Source: Botryosphaeria dothidea (taxonomy: Eukaryota > Ascomycota > Dothideomycetes > Botryosphaeriales > Botryosphaeriaceae). Taken from it: a stretch of 64,000 bases of DNA. The notes below the pieces were generated by a model, which searched no databases, was not told the DNA's origin, and saw only the letters and a list, made by a program, of their open reading frames with translations. Made by a program: the position numbers and the translations under genes. Where the stretch lies: contig WWBZ02000022.1 of assembly GCA_011503125.2 (NCBI GenBank), positions 930,001 through 994,000 of the forward strand, in the 5' to 3' direction. This document shows positions 12,721-23,857 of this stretch, piece after piece; positions within the stretch are counted from its first letter, which is position 1, and each line of letters opens with the position of its first letter.

Positions 12721-14171
12721 GTAGGCTCTCCTCTCTAGAGATAAGTTTCTACGAGCCTTTAGCCTAAGAATCGAGGTTTTAAAGAATAACGTTTATAGAA
12801 CGTGTTAAGGGCTTTAAGGTCTTTAATAAGATCGTAAGGTTCCTAGGTTAGTATCGAGTAACTAGTCTATTTTATAAGGTATTTTAGTTATCTCCGGGTT
12901 GCTTTAACGTCTAGAATCTCTTCTACCCGGTACTCTTCTTCGCCGTTAATAATAACGGGCGGAGGCGGAGGTTAGACTTAATTAAATAAGAGATTAGAGG
13001 CTACGGGTTCGAGTAAAGAGACGTAGAATATAGGATAGACTTTTATCGTTCTTAGTAGTTCTAGGCGATAGGTATAGATCGAGATCTTTTCTAAGATAGG
13101 AAAGGGGCTAAGGCGTTTAAAGTTAAGTTTATCCGAAGGCCTTATTATCGAGATATACCTTCTTAGAAGCTAAATAAGGTTACTAGGCTTAAAGACGGGT
13201 AGCGAAATACGGTCTTTATTAGTCTATTCTGCGTAGGCGTCTTATACGAATCGAATTTCTTAGCGAAGATAGTTTTTAAGGTTTTCGAGATTCTCTTAGA
13301 AGAGGCGTAGAAGTTCGAGGAAGGCTAAGATCGAGTCTTTTTATAGAATCTTATAACGAGGGTAGAAGCCGTAGTTTACGAAGAAAAGTATAATCTTAGT
13401 CGTAGTCGAGATCGTATTATTATAGGCGAATTTAGTAAGGGAGAGAAAGTCGTTCTAATCGTCTTATTAATACGAAACGTAGATACGTAGGTATTATTCG
13501 AGAATAGCGTTAATACGCTCTATCTAGCCGTTAGTTTATAGATAGAAAGCCGTACTAAAGTTAGTCTTAATAGATAGGGATCTACTAAGAGCTCTAGTAA
13601 ATTTAGAGGTAAAAATCGAGCCGCGGTTAGATACGAAGTCGTCGGGTAAGCTATATAGTCGAAAAACGTAGTCTCGATAAAGCTTAGTAAGCTTTATCGA
13701 ATCGAGGGTTATTTAGTAAGAGATAAAGTAAGCTATTTTAGTTAGTCGATCTACGACTACTAGTATAGTATCGAATAAGTTAGACGTTAGAAGTCCCGTA
13801 ATTAAATTAAGAGAAACGAATTACTAGCGGCGTTATAGTACTTTAAGAAGTTTTAAATATCTATAGAGAGTATATCGAGCGGGTTTAATTCTTTAGTAGG
13901 TCTTATAGTTTCGTATAAAACGAGCTACTATCTAGCGTAGACTTAGCTACTAAAAATTATAAGTAACGAGTTTAAATATTACTACTTAGCCTAGATATCT
14001 AATAGCCGAATACGAGTATTAAGAGCTAATAATTCTTTAGCGGAGGCTTAGATCTTTAGAAATATAGATAAGTCTATTAACTAGTAAGAGACTATCGTTA
14101 TTCTTAGAATATACGCCTAAATCTACCTTAGAATATTAAAGTACGTAGATATCGAGTACGGTAAGGATCTC

Positions 14172-14360
14172 TTATCTAAGAGTATTCTTATCGAGTACTA
14201 AGCGAATTTTACTAGCTAAAGACGGTTCTAGCCTAGCGATTAAATAGCGAGTAGAAATAAGGGTCGAAATTTCGAATTTTTTAGAGGTAAGAATCGTAGT
14301 AGGGGGTAGGCGCCCCTCTCGAGCAGGAAGGTCTCCTAACCGTCTTATTAACGTATCCAC
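14172..14360 (-). pseudogene. gypsy copy 2 pol fragment (RNase H/integrase junction)
   Basis: A 62-codon open stretch inside the dead pol gene. It begins in the RNase H tail (expected R-A-D-A-L, here M-D-T-L-I-R-R) and runs toward integrase. The same sequence in copy 1 (8420-8610) has the same frame with a stop. It is a surviving fragment, not a gene. Confidence 0.75.
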
Positions 14361-17300
14361 GCGTTAATTCTTAGTTCCTAGGCGGTAGACGATCTTAAAG
14401 TCGAGTTCTAAGAGTTTAATTATCTAGCGTACTTACCGACGGTTTAAGATTTACTTAGAAGTAAAGCTAGTTAAATTCGAGTAATCTATAAGAACGAGGA
14501 GTAGCGAGGAGAGATTAATAACGAGGGAACGATATTTCTTTAGGGCTTCTATAATAGCTAAGAGTTCCTTATCCCCGATATCGTAGTTCTACTCTACGAA
14601 GGTTATTTTCTAAGAGTAATAGGCGATAGAGTGTAGGATTCTTCTACTATTATCGTAGGTTACCTATTAAAATAAAATTACGGAGATAATAAAGTCGGAT
14701 AAGTTAGTTTTAAGAATAGTTTCGAGTTAGGAGTTAAAATATTAGAGAATTAGGTAAGAGTAGAAGGCTTTCTTAAGATAAGTAAATACCTTATTCTATT
14801 CTTTTTTCTAAGTAAAACGAATATTCTTAGCTAGGAGTCTAAAGAGAGCTCTAGCTTTTCGAGAGTATTCTTTAATAAATCTTCGGTAAAAGTTTATAAA
14901 GCTAAGAAACGATTAAAGATCTTTAACTAAGCGAGGAGTCTTCTAGTCTCTTACGGCGGCTACCTTAGCCGGGTCTATAGAGATACCGTCTAGAAAGATA
15001 ACGAAGCTAAAGAACGTAGTCGAAGTCGTATAGAAGTCGTATTTTTCGCCTTTTACGTATAGGCCTACTTTACGAAGTTTTTCGAGAACTAATTAGACGT
15101 ATTTATAGTACTTCTCTTCTATTTCTAAGTAGATAAGAATATTATCTAGGTAGACGACGTACTAGCGGTCGAGATATTTACGTAGCGTATTATTAACGAA
15201 TTATTAGTAGGTAGTAGGCGTATTCGTAAGGCTAAAGGGTATAATAAGATACTCGTATAGGCTATAGCGAGTCCTAAAGGCGGTTAAATATTCGGAGCCT
15301 TTCTTAATCCGGATAAGATTATAAGTATCGCGAAGGTCGAGTCGAGTAAAAATACGAGAGTCTTAAAGTTAACGGAGAGTCTCGTTAATTAAGGAGAGTA
15401 GATAACGGTTCTTTTTCGTAATACCGTTTAGTTCGCGATAATCTATATAAAAACGAAGGCCGCTATCTAGTTTCTTAATAAAGAGAATAGAGAACGTAGA
15501 GGATAAGAATAAGAGCCGAATAAAACTTTTCTTAAGGTTCTTATTAAGATATTCGCGTAGAGCCTTAAGCTCTAAATCGGATATTAAGTAGAGAGAACCG
15601 AATAGGGGTTTCTTACCCTCTTCTAGCGAAATCTTATAATTAATATATCGATATAGGGGAAGCTTATCGGCCTCTTTTTTAGTAAAGAAAAGAAGAAGGT
15701 AGTAAAATCGAGCCGGGATTCGTAAGTAGAGGGTTTCGAGTTCTTATTCTAGAGTTTATTATTTCGTTTTTTTAAGGCTTTTAAGATATTCTTAGATTTT
15801 CTTAATTAATATAGTATAGATCCTAGTCTTATCTCGTTAGATATAGCGGGTAAGAGCGGCGTAGAATACCGTAGCGTAAGAGATTAAAGGCGGATTAGAA
15901 GGCGTAATCGTAGATTATCGAGTAGATAAGTAATTTACTTAGTAGAAAGAAGAAGCGAAGATAATAGTATTTCTTAACTAGAGAATCTATAGATCGTATC
16001 TTTCTAGCTAAGATTTTCTAAGAATAATAGAATATTAATTAAGCTTAGTTACCTAAAAGGTAAGAAGTTCTTAGTATTAATTAATATCGAGTTAAAGATC
16101 GGCTTTATAAGTAATCTATCTAGTTATAAATCTATTAGCTAGCTCGAGGGATTTAGATTATATTTTTTAATAAGTAGAGAGCGAGTATTTCTTAATAAAA
16201 GTATTATCTATAAATAAGAACGAAGTACTAGAGTCTAGTATAGACGAGGTTTCGATTATATTATTAACTACTAACTTAAAAATAAGAAGTAGGCGTTTTT
16301 CGAGATTAATAGCGCGTAGTATCGAGGTACGAGGTTCGGGGGGTAAAAATAAGAGTATTCTAAGACTCGAAGATAAAGAAGTAAGAATAGAGAATTAATT
16401 TAAAGTAGAAAGTAGCGGGGGGCTAGGTAGATGCCGGGTACTATCTAGCCTTCTATATTTTTTAATACGTAGAGGACTAAAGCCGTAGGAGAAGTTATAA
16501 AAGTTAAGGTTTTAGAGAAGACGAGTAGACTTATTACTAGTAGCGAGGTAGGCGGAGAGAGTATAGTTATAGTCGAATTAAGGTTTAGACCCTTTAAACT
16601 CTTTAGACTCTTTATCTTAGGGTACTTACGTATCTAGTAGTTCGAATTACTATAGTAAGCGTAGAGATTATTAGCTCTTTAGTACGCTTTTCGAGTAGAG
16701 GTATCTAGTTCTATAAATTTACTTTAGAAGATCGAGGTTAGCGCGGGAGACGAGAATCGAGGGATAGCTAGTATAAAGAGAGGAGTCGAGGTAGGGATAC
16801 GAGTTACGGGTATCTTTTTCTTAATTATTCGAGTATAGAGTTAGTTATCTAACGCAATATAGGTTTTAGCGAATTTTTCGAATTCTATTAGTATAGAACG
16901 TCTAATAAGAAGGTTCTTAAGATTCTCTTTAAGACTAAGGCGGAAGTAGTAGATTTTAACTACGTTTTCTTTCTAACTAAGGGTCGTAATAAGCGAGAGG
17001 AACCGTAAGTAGTAAGCCGAGTAGGACTTATCTTATTTAAGTGCGAGGAGGGATCGTTTAGCCGTTGCGTAAGTATTAGAATTATTAAATACGGTCTTAA
17101 GAGCTTAGTAGAAGGCCTTATAATTATCGAAGTCTACGGAACCGTTCGAAGTAGAGACGTAAGGGGTAAACTAAGTATAAGCCGTATCGTAAAGATATAA
17201 CCTAGCGTAGGTAATCTTAGTTATATTCGTTATAAAAGTAGATAGATCTAAGGTAAATTTAAGTTAAAGTTGCGTAGCGAAGTTCTAGAACTAAGTACGT

Positions 17301-17757
17301 TCTCCTTTAAAGAGTTCTAGATCCGATATCTTAGAAATACGGGGATAAAAGGTTTCTAAAGAAGATACCGTAGACGTAGTAGCCGGCGTATTAGTAGGGA
17401 GGTTCGGGGCTAGTAGTTAGAGTCGGGCGAAGGCTTTATCTTAGCTAAAACCGTAGTAGTAAAAGATATAAGTAACTTAGGCGTTCGTAGTATTCTTAGG
17501 AATAACTAGTAAATCGATATCGGATCTTAGGTAAGATTATCTTCCTCTAGCGTATATCTAGCTAAGAGTAACGCGTAGAGAAACCGGGATATCTTTAGGG
17601 AAGGTAGAACGAGCGTTAATAGGAGTAGGAACTTAATTAAGGACTTAGAAGAGCGTATCCTAAGGATTAGAAGGTATAGTTCTATTAACTATTTTAGGGA
17701 TTATAGTCTAGGACTTTAGCGAGAGCTTTAGGCCTACTAGAGAGAAGTCTAGTAAAA

Positions 17758-18129
17758 TATAATAAACGGATCTTAGAGGGCGGAGAGACGAGGTAACGAA
17801 GCCGGTAAAGGTAGTAGGGGTAAAGTAATATCGAAGTATAAGGGTATAGTTTAAAGGGCGAGAGTACGAGGTGCGAGAGACGAGAAACGAGGGACGAGGA
17901 ACGAGGAAGGTAAGTAAGGTCTAATTTAAGGCGTACTAAGTTATACGCGAGGAATACTTATTACTAGACTAAAGAACTAACTATAAAGTAGAGGGGCGAG
18001 CTTTATATATATAAAGAACGAACTAAAATACTAGCTTCCTAATTTATAAGTAGGTAAGTCTAGATCTAGATTTTAAATTAACGAAGGTAAACGAGAGGTA
18101 AGAGGTCTAAGTAAGCTACGTTTATAATA
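17758..18129 (-). repeat. 5' LTR of gypsy copy 2
   Basis: 372 bp, the inverted counterpart of 4641-5030. The internal sequence to its left continues with the same post-LTR bases as copy 1. Confidence 0.9.
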
Positions 18130-18275
18130 GATAGCTAGCCCCGTATAGACCTATAAGGGAGCTATATCGGGAAGAAATAAATTTATCTATCTATCTATCT
18201 ATCTATATAGATAAATAGATAAATTTATTTCTTCTCGATATAGCTTCCTTACGGGTCTATACGGGGCTAGCTATC
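18130..18275. repeat. 146-bp near-perfect palindrome: two LINE 3' ends head to head
   Basis: The left arm starts gatagctagccccgtatag at 18130. The right arm ends with its complement, ctatacggggctagctatc, at 18275. The arms are about 58 bp with a few transition differences, and the centre is a TATC/GATA microsatellite. The right arm is the 3' terminus of LINE copy 2. Tad-like LINEs end in short tandem repeats rather than poly(A), so GATA repeats fit the tail. The left arm is the same 3' terminus in the opposite orientation, cut off by the gypsy LTR. Confidence 0.85.
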
Positions 18276-20153
18276 TATAGTTATTTTACTCGAGGTAGAA
18301 AACCTTATCGCCTAGTAAAAACTCCTCCTTTCTATCTAGGCCTATTTATTTCTACTAGTTCTATTTTTTCTTCTTACTAGTAGCGGCTACTATAGTAGCC
18401 CTATATTCGCCTACTAGCTCTACCTCTTTAGTTCTTATCCTCGTAGTTATTCGGGTTCTAGTATTTCTAGTAGTTCTTCTAGTTCCTCTTTCTAGTTATT
18501 CTTCTAGATTAGTTCTCTAGTAAGACTAAACTAACTAAGTAGCCCTAGGCGTAGAAACTAGCCTATTACTATTTTAATCCCCTTCTTTATTAAGAGAAGG
18601 AAGTAGTAGTCTATAGTCCCTACTCTTTAGAGTATCTATACCCTACTTTATTAGAAGTAGGGGTAGAAAAGAAGGATATATTTTAAGGTTTATCTATACT
18701 AGCCGTATAGATAGGTAGAACTAGGATATCCTAGTATTTTACGCCTTAAGAGAAAGTTCTTTAGTCTAATATACTCTATACGTAGTAGAGTAGCGAGTAT
18801 ACTCTATAGCTTAGATAGTTCGCTATAAATTTATCTAATTTTTAGGTTCTACTATATACTTTAGGCTACTAGCTTATCTTATCTTCCCTAGCTAGTAGAC
18901 TTTATCTATCTCTTCTTCTACTTATTTCTATATACTATACGTAGCTTCGTTCGCTTTAGAAGACTTTAGTAGGTAGAGGGGTAGTAGTTAAGAAGTAAGT
19001 TTACCTTTTTTCTAAGTAGGGTTCTTCTAGTAGAGCTAGTAGCGCCTCTAGTACTTAGAGTAGCCCGAGCTATCTATTTAATACTCTAGTAAGTTTCCTC
19101 TACTACTATCGCGACTAGGCTATTCTTAGCTCTAATAGCCTAGGCTAGTACTAGTTCGTCTAGGTATAGTAAGAGTAGGGGAATCCCTATCTTATACTCT
19201 AAGGTTTATATACTAGTTAACTTATACGCCCTTAAGATAGTATATAGGTACTAGTTTTAGATCTTTTTTAGTAGCTAGATAGTTATTTTTCTCCACCCTA
19301 GGATTTCCTCTAGGGTATACTATACCCTATAGCCGTAGGTAAGGACTAGCCTTACTACGGCCGTATAGATATAACGGGCTTTAGTAAATAAGGCTCCCTA
19401 GGTAGACGCTGCGAGTCTAGAGAGAGATATATACTATTTAATTACCTTAGCTCCTATTTCCCTAATATAGAATCTCTATCTAAGCGTATTATCTACGTAG
19501 ACTTCTAGAATCTTAATTATAGGCTCTAGGTATCTAGTAAATCTAGGGATACGGATCCCTACTACCATATTAAATCTCCTTAGTTTCCTTATAAAATAAA
19601 TAAGGTAATACTTATCGGGCGAGAAAGCTAACCCGTAGGTAGCTGCCTAGTACTCGTAAATTTAATATGCTCCCTCTAGTGTCCTATAGTTCTATTCTAT
19701 AGATCTACTAAAGGTTAGGATATTAGTATTATCGACGAATCTAAGGGGGAAGGTATTACCCCTGCGTAGCTATATAAGTAGGTTAGAAGTAAAGAATAGG
19801 TAGAGTATCGGCGATAGTAAGGATCCCTAGGGAATCCCGGTTAAGGTCTAGATTAGTAGACTGGTAAAGTCTCCGAAGGATAGCTGAGTGGTACGGTCCT
19901 GTAGAAAGGATCGGGTAAATCTTTCTACCTATTCTAGGAGTTTTGCCATCCTTATATTATAGAGAAGCCTTCTATAAGATACGTGGTTATATACTTCCGA
20001 GATATCTAGGCTAAGGACTAAAGCTACTAGCCCTGGGTCTTGTGCCTAGATAGTATAGATCTATTCTATAAGCAGGTCAAGAGCTGCTACTACGGATCTG
20101 TTTCTCCTAGCTCCTATCTATATATTAGGGAGCAGGCCGTATGCTTTAGTAGC

Positions 20154-20483
20154 CTAGGAGATTCTATCTGCTATAATCCTCTTAAGTAGCTTCCCTAGCG
20201 TATTAAGTAAAGTAATCGGCCTAAATAACTTGGCTTTGGTATAGTCGTCCCTCTGTGGTTTCCTGAGGACTACGGTAATAGAGCTTTTGAACTGCCTAGG
20301 GTGGTATCCAAGTACGAGGCATCCCTGGAAGAGCCTGGTAAGGGGTCCCCTTAGTGTCTCAGCGCATTGCTTTAGGAACCTGTTGGTGATCTTGTCTGGG
20401 CCTGGTGCCTTGTCTGGGGGAAGCTTCTTAATAGTGTGGAGGACCTGCTCTTCAGTAAGGTCTTGGGGAATCTCTACTGGCAC
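20154..20483 (-). pseudogene. LINE copy 2 reverse transcriptase fragment
   Basis: A 109-codon open fragment with the non-LTR RT signature PDKAPGPD (around residues 23-30) followed by FRPITLLNTLGKLLKRI (around residues 86-102), matching the conserved S/FRPI-L-L blocks of LINE RT. It would copy element RNA at the nicked target. It is bounded by stops, and the YADD catalytic region lies to the left in the heavily mutated part. A remnant only. Confidence 0.85.
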
Positions 20484-21332
20484 TGGGTATATACACCCAT
20501 CTAGATCTGAGAGGTCGGTGGCCCTGGGAGGTAGGAAGAACTGGTTGGTAAGGATTTCTGCCTTGGACTGGTTGTCGTAATATAGTTGTTCATCTGCTCC
20601 CTGGAGGGGTGGGAACTAAGGTGGGGCTGGAGGTTCCAGTGCCCTTGTTCTTGCCTACTTTGAGAGCTTCTAGAGTGTAGATGGGTCCGAAGTAATCTCA
20701 GCTACTGTTCTGCGCCATGCTTTTATTCTATCTCTTCTAATCTGCCTCTTCTTGCTATTAGCAATAGTTTAGTATACTACCCAGTCCTCCTCCCTCCCTA
20801 TAGCCGTCCACTTCCTTCTAGCTGCTCTAGCCTGGTGCACTAGGTCCGAACACTCCTTTGTCTATTGTATAGAGGCCTAGGGCGAGGGTCTCGCTACTGG
20901 GATGGTCTCCTAGATTGTCCTTTGGATGGCCTCCTAGAGTAGTATAGTAAAGTGATCTAGGTCTGCTTTAGTGTCAAGAGGGGCTGCTTTAAGGTGTTCG
21001 AGCTTTAATTAGAGCATATTATTAGTTCTCTTCCAGTCTGCTTTCTTCTACTAGGGCCTTAGGGGGCGTAGTTCTGCGGGGGTAGGAGAAAAATTAAGTA
21101 TAGTAAGGATAGGTAGGTGGTTAGAGGATAATTCGAGCTCCTAGCTAACTCTACAGCTAAGGATTCTCTCCTCTAGCTACCGTAATATAAAGACAAGGTC
21201 TAGAGTACTCTCGCTGCTACTATCTCGTCTAGTAATAGTGCTTCTTAGAAGGGCTAGGTTAAGATTAGCTGCGGTAGCTATCTTAATTAGGTTATCCGCT
21301 AGGGTGTAGTATATTAGGGAGGTTATACCTCC

Positions 21333-21587
21333 CTAGATAGGATGGTGGAGGTTAAAGTCCCCTAGGAGGATGTGCTCCCCTAGTTTTCTAAGAACTTCCG
21401 GTAGAAGAGATAGGGTTTCTAGCGCTGTACTAGTATGAGAGGCTGGCGGGGGATTGTAGTAGTTATGGATGTGGATTGTATGTGTCCTAGTAATGAGGGA
21501 TAGTGTGATGAGATCTGGTGAATGGACTGTTGCTTGCCAGGAGTCGGGGCCAATGGCCTTGCTTATAAAGAAGTAGGTTCTTGCCAC
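21333..21587 (-). pseudogene. LINE copy 2 endonuclease (EEP fold) fragment
   Basis: An open fragment of 84 codons, with HNYYNPP near residues 41-47 and LLGDFNLHHP near its end. GDFN.HH is the signature of the apurinic-type endonuclease of LINEs, which nicks the target DNA. It sits 5' of the RT fragment, as expected for ORF2. It is broken on both sides. Confidence 0.85.
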
Positions 21588-21689
21588 TCCCTCCTGGGGA
21601 AAAACTGTATAGTAGGCAGGGTGTCTTGCTGTTGTCTTAACCCTCGGGTTCCTCCAAGGTTCCTGGATAGCTAGGATATGGTGGATCTT

Positions 21690-21802
21690 ATCTATCTATA
21701 TAGTTCGCTCGCTTATAGAGTACGTTAAAAGTATTTATAATTTATTATTAATTTATTTAATTTATATTATCCGTTAGATAGAAGCGTGCGAATTAGATAG
21801 AT
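21690..21802. mobile_element. Possible miniature inverted-repeat element
   Basis: The imperfect arms atctatctatatagttcgctcgctt (split across 21690-21714) and aagcgtgcgaattagatagat (21782-21802) are inverted copies enclosing about 67 bp of AT-rich DNA. It lies exactly at the truncated end of LINE copy 2. It could be a MITE or a solo remnant; no clear flanking duplication was found. Confidence 0.4.
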
Positions 21803-22685
21803 TAATATTATTTTAACCTTATTAATCTGTTCCTAGATGCCTAAGGCATGCGGGATCAAAGGGATCAATTCCTTGGTATTACGTGATATACGTGACCCGT
21901 GGTGGGTCTTCACGGCGCGTGTCTGCGCCCCGCTGGCTTCCTTTCTCATCCTATCCCGACTCTGCGAAGGCTGTGCCGTAACACCATGGAAATGCCGTGT
22001 ATTGAAAAATTTAAAGGCTCTATCGCTCTAGTGAGATATTTGGGTCAGCGGACGTATTAAACAGATTTCAAAATTCTATATCAAGCATTATGGAGCGGAG
22101 CAAATTCCTTTCGTCATATCCCATTGTTAAGTCAAGATGAAATATCCCGCATAAGTAATTATGGGAATTATCAAGATTTCCATTTATATTCACGTAAAGG
22201 TGGGAGTGTATTCCGTATGTTTCGTTTAGTGAGCTATCCGAGGCACAAACAGAATTAGTGAGACTGAACAGCTGATTCTGATCAGAGACTGCCTTAAAAG
22301 CGCTCACCTCGGAGGAATAGTTGCACTTACCGCATTTGCAGTGGATATGCTAACTTGGAAATGAGCTAATCGAATGGTTGGCGCTGGTTTGTCCGACTAC
22401 TACACGATGTGTAAGTTTAAGCCGGCAGAGAACCGGCCTCTCATTGACCGGTCAAGTTTATTTCTAAAGCCTATCTGGTGAGTTGCCTAAATAAAACAAC
22501 GTAGGTAGGAATTCCCGCTGGTTATTGCCCCCTTCTCGAAAGTCAATGTAAAGGTGAACGACTCACGGAGCATCAAAGAAATATAATGACTCCTTAGTGT
22601 TCTGGAACGTGAGAAAGTAACCAAACAGACCTTTTTTTTTGAGGACCCTCCGGCCATTTCTTCGACAAATTAAGACTTTCACATA
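21803..22685. other. Intergenic, transition from RIPed repeats to normal sequence
   Basis: Composition returns to normal (CpA and TpG common) from about 21830. Only short unconvincing ORFs occur on either strand. The stretch just before 22686 carries a T run and could have been the promoter of the next gene. Confidence 0.6.
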
Positions 22686-23857
22686 ATGGCTTCTTTGAAA
22701 GTAGCAATCCTCGGTGCGACTGGTGAAACTGGCATCTCGATCGTCAATGGACTCATCGATTCTGCCACTTCTTTCGTAACAACGCCAGAATTTGCTTCGG
22801 GTTCCAACAACTTGTGCTTACTCTGGAACTAGGAAATCACCACCCTGACACGCCCTTTGTCTCTCACCAAGTCCAAAACCCTCGCCCTCCAGTCCCGTGG
22901 TGTGACCATTACTCCCTATGACACTTCAAGCCCCACAGACCAGCAAGCCAAGGTTCTACATGAAATCGACGTCATCATCGCGACAGTTGATCCGCAGGGT
23001 CTGGAGGACCAGAAGCCTCTCGCAACTGCAGCAAAAGCAGCAGGCGTGAAGCGCTTCGTACCCTCCTCCTTCGCAACGGTTGCGCCGCCAAAGGGCGTAA
23101 TCGATATGAGGGGAAAAGTTTGCATACCATTCAAGCCTTGTAATGATCATTTCTTCCGTTGCTGTTGACACTGACGGGAGAGATCGATAGAAATAAGACA
23201 TTGTCCTTAACATCAAGAAACTTAGTCTTAGGTATACCGTCATCGATATTAGTTGGTGGATGAATGGTTTCTTACCTGCTCTGCCAACAAGAAAGACAAT
23301 ATATACGCCTCGACATGCCGCCGGGAACCAATACACTTCCTGGTGATGGTGATGTACCGACAGCCGTGACAGATGCGGATGATGTTGGGAGGTTCGCAAC
23401 GCGGGTGATTGCCGATGAGCGGACGCTGAACAAGATGGCCTTTATCTACGGGGAGGTCGTCATGCCCAACCAGGCGTACGACCTTATGGAGAAACTGAGT
23501 GGGGAGACGATTGAGAGGACATATGTAAGTATAATCCTTCTGACAAGGGAGCTGGTTTTCCAGGGCGCGTGGGCTAATTTAATGTTATAGATCTCGGAGG
23601 GTGAAATGTTGGCGCAGATCACACATGCAAAGGAGGCTATTGCCAAAGGATCCGTAGACATGCTCACCATGTTCAAAGTCCACTTTCTGCAATACAATCA
23701 TTCATTTGGGATTCGAGGAGACAACACGCCAGAGAATGCGGCGTATCTGGGTTACCTGGACGGGAGAGATTTGTACCCAGATCTCAAGGGAACTTCAATG
23801 GAGGAGTTCTTCGTGAAGGTTCTCCCCGGAAAAGCGAAGAAGCCTTACTCAGTCTAG
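22686..23857 (+). pseudogene. NmrA-like/isoflavone-reductase-type NAD(P)-binding protein, disrupted
   Basis: Exon 1 (22686-22775) encodes MASLKVAILGATGETG, the Rossmann G-x-T-G-x-x-G nucleotide-binding loop. Intron 22776-22832 joins in frame to exon 2 from 22833, which includes AAKAAGVKRFVPSSF, typical of the atypical SDR NmrA family. The last intron, 23525-23590, is clean (ERTY joined to ISEGEM), and the end reads to the stop at 23857. In between, two joins fail: no GT-AG pair restores the expected run between DMRGK (near 23115) and IKKLSLRYTVID (near 23205-23240), and one extra base near 23307 puts WWMNGFLPALPTRKTIY out of frame with LDMPPGTNTLPGDG. Complete relatives are NAD(P)-dependent reductases or redox-sensing regulators. 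It is a pseudogene unless the breaks are assembly errors. Confidence 0.7.

Larger units (their letters stand above)
12363..18129 (-). mobile_element. Ty3/gypsy chromovirus-type LTR retrotransposon, copy 2 (RIP-inactivated)
   Basis: The reverse complement matches gypsy copy 1 over its whole length. The 3' LTR is at 12363-12720 and the 5' LTR at 17758-18129. The chromodomain end lies at about 12830-12960, a short open stretch from the RNase H/integrase junction at 14172-14360 (LIRRLGDLPARE is readable), and the RT active site near 15140-15160. Every domain is broken by stops. Unlike copy 1, its flanks (aggag on the left, gatag on the right) do not form a target duplication. On its right it abuts a LINE 3' end exactly. 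Confidence 0.9.
18203..21689 (-). mobile_element. Tad-like LINE retrotransposon, copy 2 (5'-truncated, partly RIPed)
   Basis: Matches 1-3450 of the window. Its 3' end is the GATA-type tail near 18203. Its 5' end is lost at about 21690, where similarity to copy 1 stops, as is common for LINEs. It has endonuclease then RT on the minus strand. From 18.2 to about 19.8 kb it is as heavily RIPed as copy 1. From about 19.86 kb onward many TpG and CpA remain, so open fragments survive there. Confidence 0.88.

Noticed and set aside
18184..18240. CRISPR-like or satellite repeat array
   Set aside because: It is a GATA/TATC microsatellite inside a LINE-tail palindrome. A CRISPR array is not expected in a fungal nuclear genome, and there are no spacers.
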